In this document: positions 51,263 to 59,954 of the stretch, in pieces
Numbering within the stretch: the stretch's first letter is position 1
Layout of the letters: the number at the start of each line of letters is the position of its first letter
Source of the DNA: Clostridia bacterium
GTDB lineage: Bacteria > Bacillota > Clostridia > Christensenellales > Borkfalkiaceae
NCBI GenBank assembly: GCA_017545865.1
Contig: JAFWXO010000003.1
Coordinates: 1 to 64,000 of the forward strand
Direction of reading: 5' to 3'
Length of the DNA stretch: 64,000 bases
Translations under genes and position numbers: made by a program
The notes under the pieces: generated by a model
Databases searched by the model: none
Told to the model about the DNA's origin: nothing
Seen by the model: the letters and a program-made list of their open reading frames with translations, nothing else

Positions 51263-52189
51263 ATGATTATTAAAATGGGTAACCTTTGGTACTTCTTTTG
51301 GCTACTTCTTTCGGCTGGCGCGGTAGTTGGGTTATACTACGGGCTTAGGAATAGAAAGTTGCGCACGCAAAAAATAGTTTTATTCTCTCTTTTAGCGTTC
51401 GGGCTTTTGCTCCACTTTTTAAAAGTGTTTATTCCCCCGTATTCCGTTGACGAAGCGCGCATGCTTAGAGATTCTTGGTTTGTTAACATTTGTGGCGCAA
51501 ATATTGCTCTTTTCCCCTTTATTTATCTTATGAAGAATAAAAAGGCGAAAGACTATATGTTCTATATCGGCGTGTTGAGTGGTCTTATTGCGCTCGTTTA
51601 TCCGCAAGAACCGCTTGCAAAATCTAACCAAGCAGGCGAAATGTTGGATATTATTAGGTTTTACTACCATCACTGGATGGTAATGGGCGTTCCGCTCCTT
51701 ATGGTGCTTTTAAAACACCACGTTCTTTCTTGGAAACGTGTTTTATGGGCTCCCACGGGATTGTTGCTCGTAATGCTCTTTATTATTTTAAATCAATATT
51801 TTCAATCGGAACTCGGCTTTATTCCCATTAGAGGCGCGCAAGGTTTCGATCACGTTATGGGCGAAGATTACTGGTCTGCGTTTTATGACGTTAACTGGAA
51901 GAATACGTCCTACATTTACGGCCCTGACCTTCCTGACGCTATCGGCAAAGTGTTTGCTATTTTCTGCCCCAAATTCTTCACGAAAGTTCCCGCAGGGCCT
52001 TACAAAGGTCAAGTAAAATACTGGCCGTGGTTCTGGATGATTTTCCCCGCGTATATTATGGTAACTCCGCTTGCTTTCGGGCTTTCAATGATATTCGATA
52101 GTAAGAATTTCAAGGCGGATATGAAAACTTATTACGGAAAAGTTAAAGAGTTTTTCGCAAAACTTAAAAACAAAAAAACTGAAAAGTAA
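51263..52189 (+). CDS. YwaF-like integral membrane protein, paralogue 2
   Basis: 308 residues, close copy of the preceding protein: both share the YYHHWMVMGVPLLMVLLKHH block, and both end in FDxKNFKADMKTY. It carries an extra stretch (HVMGEDYWSAFYDVNW) before the conserved GPDLPD segment. AGGAGG fixes the ATG. A tandem duplication followed by divergence; function unknown. Confidence 0.65.
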   Translation: MIIKMGNLWYFFWLLLSAGAVVGLYYGLRNRKLRTQKIVLFSLLAFGLLLHFLKVFIPPYSVDEARMLRDSWFVNICGANIALFPFIYLMKNKKAKDYMFYIGVLSGLIALVYPQEPLAKSNQAGEMLDIIRFYYHHWMVMGVPLLMVLLKHHVLSWKRVLWAPTGLLLVMLFIILNQYFQSELGFIPIRGAQGFDHVMGEDYWSAFYDVNWKNTSYIYGPDLPDAIGKVFAIFCPKFFTKVPAGPYKGQVKYWPWFWMIFPAYIMVTPLAFGLSMIFDSKNFKADMKTYYGKVKEFFAKLKNKKTEK

Positions 52190-52193
52190 AATT

Positions 52194-52218
52194 AAAGCGA
52201 CGGCTAACCCGTCGCTTT
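52194..52218 (+). terminator. Terminator
   Basis: A 10-bp stem AAAGCGACGG/CCGTCGCTTT with loop CTAAC. Confidence 0.9.
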
Positions 52219-52311
52219 TTGCTTTTCAAAACAAAAGTTTTAAAAATTAACTTTAAGTTAACCTTATTATGTTATATTTTTTATATAAATTTAATTAAAA
52301 GGGAGAAACTA

Positions 52312-53199
52312 ATGAACAAATTTGTTATTGTTAGCGATTCTTGCTGTGATTTAGGTTTAGAGCTTAGAAAAAAATACGATATTGAATATTTACCGATGTC
52401 CGTTGCGTATGACGACGTGACTATGGTTGCTTCTTTAGACTGGGAAGAAACTTCCGCTAAAGAGTATTATGGCGTTATGCGCCAAGGAAAGAGAGTTTTC
52501 ACTTCTCAAGTTCCCCCCGCAGAATATAAAGAAAGATTTGAAAAATATATTAGCGAAGGTTACGATATTTTATCTATTTCTTGCTCGTCTATGTTATCAG
52601 CGTCGGTAAAGGCAAGTTACGTTGTTCGTGATGAACTTAAAGAAAAATATCCAAATTCCGAAATTATTTGTATTGACTCGCTTATTTCAGGTGGCGGTCT
52701 TGGCTTGCTTTGTATTTACGCTAGCATTTTAAGAGCGGAAGGTAAAACCATCAAAGAAGTTGCTTCTTCGGTTGAAAAAATCAAAATGATTGCCAACCAA
52801 GCAGGCACGGTTGGCGACCTTAAATATTTGAAAATGGCAGGCAGAATTTCCGCTGGTAAGGCGTTCTTCGGCACGATTATGAACGTTAAGCCCTTAATTA
52901 TTTCTAACGTAAAAGGTGAAAACGTTTCCGTTGATAAGGCTAAAGGTAGAGCAAAATCTATCCGCTTGCTTGCAGATAATTTCTTTGCAAACTACACAGG
53001 TAAAGGAGTTGACGATATTTTGGTTTCTCAAGCGGACTGTGAAGAAGACGCTAACGTTTTAATCGCTATGATTAAAGAAAAAATGCCCGAAGCAAAAATC
53101 ACGTTGGGAACGCTCAACCCCGTAATGGGCGCGTCTTGCGGTCCTGATACTCTTATCGTTTACTTTATCGGTAAGGATAAGCCAAACACCGATGAATAA
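52312..53199 (+). CDS. DegV-family fatty-acid-binding protein
   Basis: 295 residues. FVIVSDSCCDLG opening, YLPMSVAYDD, FTSQVPPAEY, SISCSSMLSAS and the C-terminal SCGPDTLIVYFIG are DegV motifs. Such proteins bind a fatty acid and, as FakB, present it to the kinase FakA; no fakA is seen here. The frame opens at 52219, but GGGAG lies before the ATG at 52312. Its end overlaps the next gene by 8 bases. Confidence 0.92.
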   Translation: MNKFVIVSDSCCDLGLELRKKYDIEYLPMSVAYDDVTMVASLDWEETSAKEYYGVMRQGKRVFTSQVPPAEYKERFEKYISEGYDILSISCSSMLSASVKASYVVRDELKEKYPNSEIICIDSLISGGGLGLLCIYASILRAEGKTIKEVASSVEKIKMIANQAGTVGDLKYLKMAGRISAGKAFFGTIMNVKPLIISNVKGENVSVDKAKGRAKSIRLLADNFFANYTGKGVDDILVSQADCEEDANVLIAMIKEKMPEAKITLGTLNPVMGASCGPDTLIVYFIGKDKPNTDE

Positions 53200-53890
53200 T
53201 AGAGATAAAGTTAAAAATATAATAGCGCCGTCGTTCGTTTTTGTGATGACGGCGCTTTGGATTATCATACTTTTCGTTTCGAGCAATAGGTTTATCTCTT
53301 ATGCGGGCGTTGTGGCGTGCTTTGCTTTTTCGCTTTTGTTTATAAACCGAACGAACTTGGTTTTAGTTCAGGTTTTAGCGTTCGCGTTTACAGTGATTGC
53401 AGATTTCTTTCTCATCTTGCTTGAAGGCGAACATAAAACGATAGCCATGCTTTCTTTTTTAATCGCTCAGGGGTTTTACGCGTTAAAAACCATGCTTTAC
53501 GCCAAGAGTAAAAGAGAAAAGCATGTTCAACTGATTTTAAGGCTTGCGCTTTCCATTGTCGGTGGCGCTTTGGTGTTTATCGTTTTAAAATCTCAAGCGC
53601 AGGCGCTGTTTGTAATATCCGTTGTTTATTACGTCAACTTAATTTTAAGCGTAATTTTCTCGTATATGCACTTTAAGGACGGTAAAAACCAAAAGTTAAC
53701 GGCAATAGGCTTGAGCTTATTTTCCCTTTGCGATATAACGATAGGGTTTGACTTTTTGATAGATATATTCTCTCTCGGCGCGTCAAGTTTAATTTACAAA
53801 ATAGTAAGTTTGCCGATAAATCTCGTTCACTTTTTCTACTACCCGTCACAAACCTTGCTTGCCGTGAGCGTTTTAACCAAGAATAAATAA
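53192..53890 (+). CDS. Polytopic membrane protein, unknown (YhhN-like topology)
   Basis: 232 residues, about 7-8 hydrophobic helices with few polar loops. The layout and FAFTVIADFFLILLE recall YhhN/TMEM86-type lysoplasmalogenases, but the match is weak. It overlaps degV by 8 bases, so translation is coupled, perhaps tying a lipid enzyme to fatty-acid binding. Ends at a strong terminator. Confidence 0.55.
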   Translation: MNNRDKVKNIIAPSFVFVMTALWIIILFVSSNRFISYAGVVACFAFSLLFINRTNLVLVQVLAFAFTVIADFFLILLEGEHKTIAMLSFLIAQGFYALKTMLYAKSKREKHVQLILRLALSIVGGALVFIVLKSQAQALFVISVVYYVNLILSVIFSYMHFKDGKNQKLTAIGLSLFSLCDITIGFDFLIDIFSLGASSLIYKIVSLPINLVHFFYYPSQTLLAVSVLTKNK

Positions 53891-53892
53891 AC

Positions 53893-53920
53893 AAAACCGC
53901 TTGACTATCCAAGCGGTTTT
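53893..53920 (+). terminator. Terminator
   Basis: An 11-bp stem AAAACCGCTTG/CAAGCGGTTTT with loop ACTATC and T residues. Confidence 0.9.
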
Positions 53921-53925
53921 TTCTA

Positions 53926-54004
53926 AATTAAAAACCCGTAAGATAAACTTGCGGGCTTGGTGGTAGGCGTTTTGTTCATAGGGGGAGAACAAAACGATTT
54001 TTAC
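53926..54004 (-). ncRNA. Candidate small RNA with C-rich apical loop
   Basis: On the minus strand a promoter TTGCTT (54039-54034) / TATAAT (54016-54011), 17-base spacer, predicts a start near 54004. The transcript forms a 10-bp hairpin CGTTTTGTTC/GAACAAAACG (53996-53968) whose loop reads TCCCCCTAT, complementary to G-rich Shine-Dalgarno sites. It ends in a terminator CCCGCAAG/CTTACGGG (53955-53935) plus TTTTT. About 79 bases with no coding frame. The layout is that of Firmicutes regulatory sRNAs with C-rich loops. Confidence 0.6.
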
Positions 54005-54095
54005 TCTTTCATTATACTCAAAATAACCGATAAAAGCAAGCATTTTAAGTGTTGGTAGCGTAAAAAGTTTGGGAAATTTATTTTACTTTTAGTTA

Positions 54096-54124
54096 TTGCA
54101 ATTACGGTTAGTATATGTTAAAAT
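54096..54124 (+). promoter_or_regulatory. Promoter of the GH28-like gene
   Basis: TTGCAA 54096-54101 and TAAAAT 54119-54124 with a 17-base spacer. Confidence 0.7.
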
Positions 54125-54153
54125 AAATAAAAACCATATATAAGGAAACTATA

Positions 54154-55443
54154 ATGTTAAATTTAAAAGACTTTTTAACCGGTGATGAAGTTTTATATAC
54201 CGAAGCATTTCAAAAAGCCGTTGACACCGCAAGCGCAAAAAAGGAAACTTTGTTCGTTCCCGTAGGCACGTATTTGCTCGGCACGGTTGAACTTAGAAAC
54301 GACACGTCTATTTTGTTTGAAGACGGCGCAACCTTGCTCGGCTCTACCAACCTTGATGATTTTTCCCCCGATAACTTTTTATCCGAGCCAAGATATCAAG
54401 ACGTTTCGCACAGCAGTTACGCAAAATCTCTCTTTTACGCGAGTGACGTTAAGAATATCTCTTTAAAAGGTAGAGCAAACATTGATATGCAATCTAAGTG
54501 GGAAGATGAAAACACACGTGGCGCATACCACCGTGGCGCAAAGGCTATCGCTATTAAAAATTCTGAAAATATAACGATAACCGACCTTCAAATTCACAAC
54601 GCAACCGATATTGCAATGCTACTTGGTCGTTGCAAAACGGTGTTTATTCGCGGAATTTATATGAGAACTCATATTGACGGTATTAGCCCTGACGGTTGCG
54701 AGAACGTTATTATTTCCGATTGTAACCTTTTCTGTGGTGACGATGCTCTCGTGTTTAAAACCTCAACTTACGACGGTAAGGTTGCCCCTTGCAAGCACAT
54801 AACCGTAACAAACTGCGTTATATCTTCAAGGTGCAACGCTATTAAGTTTGGCACGGAAACGACTGGCGATATGAAATATATCACCATTTCCAACTGCACT
54901 ATCTATAACGTTAGATGCACGGGTATTTCCATAGAGTCAATCGACGGGGCTAACATTGAAGCCGTTAACATTTCAAATATTATGATGGAAAACGTTACTT
55001 GCCCTATCTTTATGATTCTCGGCAGGCGTATGCGCGCTCCCGAAGGAACGCCCATCGGTTCTATTAAAAATATCAACCTTTCTAATATTTACGCCGACAA
55101 TAATAACGAAAGATATAAGTCCATTGACTTTTGGTATACTGCTATCGGCGAAGGCAGTGAATATCAAACCAACGAGTGTATAACTAGCAATATCGTTAAC
55201 ATGACGGACAATCCGTTTGAGAACGTAACGCTCACTAACGTTCACTTAAAGGTTATGGGTGGTAAAACGATTGCCGAAAGCAGTTTCACCGCCAACCCCA
55301 CAGGTTATGCAGACGGGGCAATGTTTGGCAAAATCTTACCCTCTAGCGGGCTTTTCGTTAAGAACGTTAAAAACGCTCTTTTACAAAACGTTACCGTTGA
55401 AACGGTTAATAAAGACGAGCGCCCCACAATCTTAGTAGAGTAA
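54154..55443 (+). CDS. GH28-like polygalacturonase family protein
   Basis: 429 residues, right-handed beta-helix. HIDGISPDGCENV and CGDDALVFK correspond to the NTDG and GDD catalytic blocks of family 28. The GHG block (here RCNAIKFGTE) lacks its usual His and the RIK block reads TGISIES, so specificity may differ from true polygalacturonases. No signal peptide: it would cleave imported pectic oligomers, possibly rhamnogalacturonan. AAGGA precedes the ATG. Next to an SGNH esterase that could remove acetyl groups. Confidence 0.8.
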   Translation: MLNLKDFLTGDEVLYTEAFQKAVDTASAKKETLFVPVGTYLLGTVELRNDTSILFEDGATLLGSTNLDDFSPDNFLSEPRYQDVSHSSYAKSLFYASDVKNISLKGRANIDMQSKWEDENTRGAYHRGAKAIAIKNSENITITDLQIHNATDIAMLLGRCKTVFIRGIYMRTHIDGISPDGCENVIISDCNLFCGDDALVFKTSTYDGKVAPCKHITVTNCVISSRCNAIKFGTETTGDMKYITISNCTIYNVRCTGISIESIDGANIEAVNISNIMMENVTCPIFMILGRRMRAPEGTPIGSIKNINLSNIYADNNNERYKSIDFWYTAIGEGSEYQTNECITSNIVNMTDNPFENVTLTNVHLKVMGGKTIAESSFTANPTGYADGAMFGKILPSSGLFVKNVKNALLQNVTVETVNKDERPTILVE

Positions 55444-55447
55444 AATA

Positions 55448-55472
55448 AAAAACCACCTAAGTGGTGGTTTTT
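55448..55472. terminator. Bidirectional terminator
   Basis: Stem AAACCACC/GGTGGTTT with loop TAAGT between convergent genes. Confidence 0.9.
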
Positions 55473-55489
55473 TTATTTTGCTTTGAAAA

Positions 55490-56572
55490 CTATTTATTCA
55501 AAATTTTGTTAAGTACGGGGTATATGCCTTTCGCCATATATAACGAGCCAAGATCGTTCGGATGGCAAAGGTCAACCGTGCAGTAATCTCTGTCTTCTTC
55601 GCCAAAGAACGTTCCACCGTCAATAAAGTAAACGTTCTTATCGCCACACGCTACCGCTTGCTTGTACACGTCGTAAATAATCTCTTTGCGCTCCTTTCCA
55701 TGATACATAAACTCAGGGTTTGGCGACGTTATCATCACTATCGGTGTGTCGGGGTGTTTTGCCCTTATTCCGTCAAAAAGTGGCTTATAGGTCGATTTTA
55801 AGTGTTCTTCGTTAGGAGAATTATGGTCGTAATCTAAAACGAAAACGCTAGGAGATAGGCTTGCGAGATAGTCTATCATAGTAGGCTCTGCCTTGGCGCT
55901 ACCTGAGAAACCTAAGTTTATATAATCGGTGTCAAGCATACGAGATAGTATTGCCGTATATTCGTTTCCAGCGTGAGAAACGCAACCGCCTTGGGTTATC
56001 GACGAGCCGTAATAGATAACGGGTTGTTCGTGCTTGTATTTTTTAGGCGGTAAGAGTTTACTTCCTTCTTTAACGCCGATAAAGAGTTTGTTTACAGCGT
56101 TGTATAAGGGAAAGTCAATTTCAATCTCTCTTTCTTTAAAGAACTCATCGTATCGAAGTGATGAAGAGAACGCCATAACGTTCGGCTTAGCCTTCCAAAC
56201 GTCCTTTTCTTCCATGCAAAAAGAATTAGTATACTTTCCGTCAACGTAAAGCCCAAACCCGTGCGAGCCGAACATAGGCATGCGGTTGAGCATGTTTTCA
56301 GACGGAGAAGAGAACTTGATTGCAATATACGGACTGTCGGTAATAAACCTAATTCTTCCGCCAACGCCGTAGGTTGAACCGTATAAAACGCCGTTGTTTA
56401 CCGTTTCGGCAACGGCTTTGGGCATACGGCGGTAAACGCCGTTTTCATCGTCGTAATAAACGCCGTGAAGTGAAAAGGGAGCGGACTCGGCGTCATACCA
56501 CACAACGTCGTTTTCCTTAACGCCGGTAACGGCAAAGTTTTTATCAAAATCTGAAACTTTAATTTTAGCCAC
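55490..56572 (-). CDS. SGNH/GDSL-type carbohydrate esterase
   Basis: 360 residues. An N-terminal beta-sandwich (about 1-165) precedes an SGNH hydrolase domain. IIYYGSSITQGG-type block I (Ser near residue 190), NLGFSGSA block II, DYDHN block III and DLCHPND with the catalytic Asp/His complete the set. Cytoplasmic, as no signal is present. Likely a deacetylase acting with the convergent GH28-like enzyme. AAGGAG stands before the ATG. Confidence 0.82.
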   Translation of the reverse strand: MAKIKVSDFDKNFAVTGVKENDVVWYDAESAPFSLHGVYYDDENGVYRRMPKAVAETVNNGVLYGSTYGVGGRIRFITDSPYIAIKFSSPSENMLNRMPMFGSHGFGLYVDGKYTNSFCMEEKDVWKAKPNVMAFSSSLRYDEFFKEREIEIDFPLYNAVNKLFIGVKEGSKLLPPKKYKHEQPVIYYGSSITQGGCVSHAGNEYTAILSRMLDTDYINLGFSGSAKAEPTMIDYLASLSPSVFVLDYDHNSPNEEHLKSTYKPLFDGIRAKHPDTPIVMITSPNPEFMYHGKERKEIIYDVYKQAVACGDKNVYFIDGGTFFGEEDRDYCTVDLCHPNDLGSLYMAKGIYPVLNKILNK

Positions 56573-56633
56573 GATTAAATCTCCTTGAAAACTACTACGT
56601 TTATTATATAAATAATAAAAATTTTTGTCAATA

Positions 56634-56662
56634 TTGAAAAGTTAATTATAATATGATATTAT
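56634..56662 (+). promoter_or_regulatory. glpK promoter implying a leaderless mRNA
   Basis: TTGAAA 56634-56639 and TATTAT 56657-56662, 17-base spacer; ATG follows 6 bases after the -10 and there is no RBS. Confidence 0.65.
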
Positions 56663-56668
56663 AAAATT

Positions 56669-58150
56669 ATGAAAGATAAATACATTTTGGCGCTTGACGA
56701 AGGAACGACTAGCGCAAGAGCAATCTTATTCGATAAAAACCTAACCCCCGTTTGCATAACGAGTAGAGAAATTTCGGAAACATATCCATACCCCAGTTGG
56801 GTGCAACAAAACGCCGTTGAAATTTACGCTAATCAGTACTCCGCTATTACCGAGTGTATTGCAAAGAGTGGGATAAGCGTTAAAGATATAGCCTGTGTTG
56901 GCATAACCAACCAACGCGAAACGACTATAGTTTGGGATAGGCAAACTGGCGAACCTGTGTACGACGCTATCGTGTGGCAATGCCGTCGCACTGCGGATAT
57001 TTGTAAGCGTATCGAAAGCCAAGGATACGGCGATTATATTTTAGACGCAACTGGGCTTAAGATTGACGCGTACTTTTCCGCAAGCAAAATAGCCTGGATA
57101 TTAGATAACGTTCAAGGCGCGAGAGAACGCGCCGAAAAAGGCGAACTTTTATTTGGCACGGTTGACAGTTATCTTTTGTGGAAACTATCCGATAAAAAAC
57201 TGCACGTAACCGATTATACAAACGCTTCAAGAACAATGCTTTTTAATATAAAAACGGGGCTATGGGACGATAAACTTTTGGAAATCTTTAATATTCCAAG
57301 GGTGATGCTACCTATCGTTGAGCCGTCTTCTAAAGTTTACGGAAACGTTTTAATTATGGGCGAAGAAATTCCCGTTTCGGCAATTGCCGGCGATCAGCAG
57401 TCGGCGCTATTTGGGCAAGGTTGCTTTAATGAAGGGGAGTTAAAATGCACTTACGGCACGGGTTGTTTTTTGCTTGTGAACGCTGGGCGCAAAATACCAA
57501 AATCTTCGCACGGGCTTATAACAACTTTATCGGCAGTTTGCGAAAACCAACCGCTTGAATACGCGCTTGAAGGTAGCGTTTTCGTCGGTGGCGACGTTAT
57601 TAAGTGGGTGAGAGATAAACTTAAACTCATTGAAAGTTCTAGCGATAGCGAAGCCGTTTCTAACAGTTTAGTCGGTAACGACGGAGTGTATTTCGTTCCC
57701 GCATTTTCCGGGCTTGGCGCTCCGCATTGGGATATGGACGCGCGCGGAATTATTACGGGAATTACCGCTAGAACGACTCGCGAGCATATCGTTCGTTCGG
57801 CGCTTGAATCGATAGCCTATCAAGTTAGCGACGTTATTTTTGCTATGCAAAAGGACTTAAATACAAAATTATCTTCGTTAAAAGTTGACGGCGGAGCGTC
57901 GCAAAACGATTTTTTAATGCAGTTTCAGTCGGATATATCAAGGCTTAAAGTCGAAAAACCTAGTTGCCACGAAGCAACCGCTTTGGGCGTTGCGATGCTT
58001 GCAGGTTTGGCGGTTGGAGTATTTAAGTCAAAAGAAGAAATTAAAGAAAAATTGACTATCAAAAAAACCTTTTCGCCTATTATGGCTGAAGATAAAGCGC
58101 ACGCGCTAATTTTAGGCTGGCAAAACGCCGTTAAAAAAGCAAGGAGTTAA
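56669..58150 (+). CDS. glpK: Glycerol kinase
   Basis: 493 residues, normal length. Phosphorylates glycerol to sn-glycerol-3-phosphate. LALDEGTTSARAILFD, GITNQRETTIVWDRQTG, AIVWQCRRT, SYLLWKLS, AGDQQSALFGQ, CTYGTGCFLL and VDGGASQNDFLMQFQSD are GlpK signatures; NQRET and WQCRRT define glycerol specificity. Its stop is followed after 1 base by a monoacylglycerol-lipase-like gene. No Shine-Dalgarno; see promoter. Confidence 0.96.
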   Translation: MKDKYILALDEGTTSARAILFDKNLTPVCITSREISETYPYPSWVQQNAVEIYANQYSAITECIAKSGISVKDIACVGITNQRETTIVWDRQTGEPVYDAIVWQCRRTADICKRIESQGYGDYILDATGLKIDAYFSASKIAWILDNVQGARERAEKGELLFGTVDSYLLWKLSDKKLHVTDYTNASRTMLFNIKTGLWDDKLLEIFNIPRVMLPIVEPSSKVYGNVLIMGEEIPVSAIAGDQQSALFGQGCFNEGELKCTYGTGCFLLVNAGRKIPKSSHGLITTLSAVCENQPLEYALEGSVFVGGDVIKWVRDKLKLIESSSDSEAVSNSLVGNDGVYFVPAFSGLGAPHWDMDARGIITGITARTTREHIVRSALESIAYQVSDVIFAMQKDLNTKLSSLKVDGGASQNDFLMQFQSDISRLKVEKPSCHEATALGVAMLAGLAVGVFKSKEEIKEKLTIKKTFSPIMAEDKAHALILGWQNAVKKARS

Positions 58151-58151
58151 A

Positions 58152-59066
58152 ATGGAAATAACTATTTTAAATAAACAAGTTCCGTCTTCTGACGGCGTTC
58201 ACCTTTTAAAAGGCAAACTGTATATCCCAAGCGGTGAGATTAAGGGGTATTTCCACGTCGTTCACGGCATGACCGAGCATATCGGTAGATACGACGAATT
58301 TTTAAAGGAAATTGCTAAAAACGGATATCTTGCGTTTGCCTTTGATAACCTTGGGCACGGGCTTACTGCAAACGATAAAAGCGAACTTGGCTTTATTGCT
58401 CATAAGAACGGTTACAAACTGCTTTGTGAAGATTTAAAAGTGTTCTATAAGGCGGTTAAAGACGAGTACGGCGATAAGCCCTACTACCTTTTAGGTCACA
58501 GTATGGGAAGTTTTATAGTTCGCGTTGCCGTAAACAACACCGTTTTCCCCGATAAACTTATCGTTATGGGCACGGGTGGTAAAAACAATATGGCGGGCGT
58601 TGGAATTGCGCTTATTAAGTTTTTAAAAATCTTTAAGGGCGACCGCCACGTTTCCAAGTTTATGGATAAAATGGCGTTCGGCGCGTATAACAAAAAATTT
58701 GTGAGCGAAGGAAGTAACAGAAGTTGGCTCACGACCGACGTGTCCGTTCGCGAGCGTTACGATAACGACGAGTTTTGTAATTACCGCTTCGGTTTATCCG
58801 CCATGCAAGACCTTATAACCCTTAACAAGATTGCAAACTCGAAAAAACGTTACAAAACTTTTGGAAACGTTAAAACTCTTTTAGTTTCAGGTAATGACGA
58901 TCCTGTTGGAAATTACGGAAAAGGCGTAACTGAAGTTTATAACAAACTTTTAAAGCACGGCGTGCCGTGTGAAATGAAACTTTATAACGGCAGGCACGAA
59001 ATCTTAAACGAGCCAAGCGTAAAGAAAACCGTTATTGAAGATATATTAAAATTTATAGAAGAATAA
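58152..59066 (+). CDS. Alpha/beta hydrolase (monoacylglycerol lipase / lysophospholipase type)
   Basis: 304 residues. VVHGMTEHIGRY is the HG oxyanion motif, FAFDNLGHGLT follows, the nucleophile elbow is GHSMGS near residue 117, the acid is in VSGNDDPVG and the His in YNGRHEILNE. This is the serine-aminopeptidase S33/monoacylglycerol lipase pattern. No signal peptide. Coupled to glpK, so it probably frees glycerol from monoacylglycerols or lysolipids, which GlpK then traps. AAGGAG before the ATG. Confidence 0.85.
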   Translation: MEITILNKQVPSSDGVHLLKGKLYIPSGEIKGYFHVVHGMTEHIGRYDEFLKEIAKNGYLAFAFDNLGHGLTANDKSELGFIAHKNGYKLLCEDLKVFYKAVKDEYGDKPYYLLGHSMGSFIVRVAVNNTVFPDKLIVMGTGGKNNMAGVGIALIKFLKIFKGDRHVSKFMDKMAFGAYNKKFVSEGSNRSWLTTDVSVRERYDNDEFCNYRFGLSAMQDLITLNKIANSKKRYKTFGNVKTLLVSGNDDPVGNYGKGVTEVYNKLLKHGVPCEMKLYNGRHEILNEPSVKKTVIEDILKFIEE

Positions 59067-59070
59067 AAAT

Positions 59071-59094
59071 AAAACACGGCAATCGCCGTGTTTT
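59071..59094. terminator. Bidirectional terminator
   Basis: A 10-bp stem AAAACACGGC/GCCGTGTTTT with loop AATC and T residues. Confidence 0.92.
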
Positions 59095-59095
59095 T

Positions 59096-59851
59096 TTAAT
59101 TTTTAAGTTTTGCTTTAACCCTATAATAAGTTTGTTCACTTTTAAACCCCGCTTGATATAAAAGCGCGCTTATAGGTCGGTTATCTCCGTTTTTTATCAT
59201 ATCGTCAACGTGTTTTAATCTAAGAACGTTTGAAAATGAAGATATGCTAACGTTTAAATATCTATGAAAAACGTGAGAGATATAACCTTCGGTATAACCA
59301 AGGGTTTTGGCGATAGTTTGTCGTGAAACGTCGCCTTGATAATTTTCGTAAATGAAAGACAAAATCTTTTTAAGAAGATCAACGTCGTCCTTTTCGTTTT
59401 CGGTTGAAAAGGCAAGGTGTTCTTTTAGTAGTGAGCAAATCAAAACGATTGCTCCGTCTTTAACTTGCTTTGGCTTGTTAACGATATATTCTTCAATTAG
59501 AGAAATAAGTTTAGCGGATAGCGTTCCGTTAGTTATAACGTGGCGGTCAATCTTATGCTTATCGCTCGGAACTAAAAACCGCCTAAACTCGTAAGGAATT
59601 AAAAGCGCGGCGCTATTTTCTTCTAACTTAGCCTTAAAATCGTATGAGTGAATTTCATAACTGTCAACCACGGCGATTGAGCCTGCGGTTAAGTTGATTT
59701 GCGCGCCGTTGATAGTAAGAGTGAAAAAACCCTTTTTCAAAATAAAAACTTCAATCCCTGCGTGAAAGTGCGGTGGATACACGGGGTTGTTATCAATTTT
59801 ATAATAAAGTTCGTTTTCCTTATCTCTAAAATACTCGTAAAAGTTGTTCAT
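59096..59851 (-). CDS. AraC-family regulator with cupin sensor
   Basis: 251 residues. The N-terminal cupin (PPHFHAGIEVFILKKG, then INLTAGSIAVVDSYEIHSY) is the sugar-sensing domain. The C-terminal AraC HTH pair has SRQTIAKTLGYTEGYISHVFHRYLNVS and ISALLYQAGFKSEQTYYRVKAK. The frame is open to 60190 across the divergent gene, but only the ATG at 59851 gives a normal start; a -10 lies 6 bases before it. Divergent to the GH3 gene, which it probably controls. Confidence 0.9.
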   Translation of the reverse strand: MNNFYEYFRDKENELYYKIDNNPVYPPHFHAGIEVFILKKGFFTLTINGAQINLTAGSIAVVDSYEIHSYDFKAKLEENSAALLIPYEFRRFLVPSDKHKIDRHVITNGTLSAKLISLIEEYIVNKPKQVKDGAIVLICSLLKEHLAFSTENEKDDVDLLKKILSFIYENYQGDVSRQTIAKTLGYTEGYISHVFHRYLNVSISSFSNVLRLKHVDDMIKNGDNRPISALLYQAGFKSEQTYYRVKAKLKN

Positions 59852-59857
59852 AATAGT

Positions 59858-59937
59858 ATTATAGCACATTTTGAGAGTAAAAAACAATATTTTGCTATAT
59901 ATTTTGATAATTTTTTGTGTCAAAATATAATTATCAA
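59858..59937. promoter_or_regulatory. Divergent AraC/GH3 promoter region with interleaved dyads
   Basis: Minus strand: TTGTTT (59887-59882) and TATAAT (59863-59858). Plus strand: TTGATA 59904-59909 and TATAAT 59926-59931. Two perfect 9-bp inverted repeats interlock over the plus promoter: ATATTTTGA 59899-59907 with TCAAAATAT 59920-59928, and TTGATAATT 59904-59912 with AATTATCAA 59929-59937. Confidence 0.7.
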
Positions 59938-59954
59938 CCCAAGGGGGACAAATT

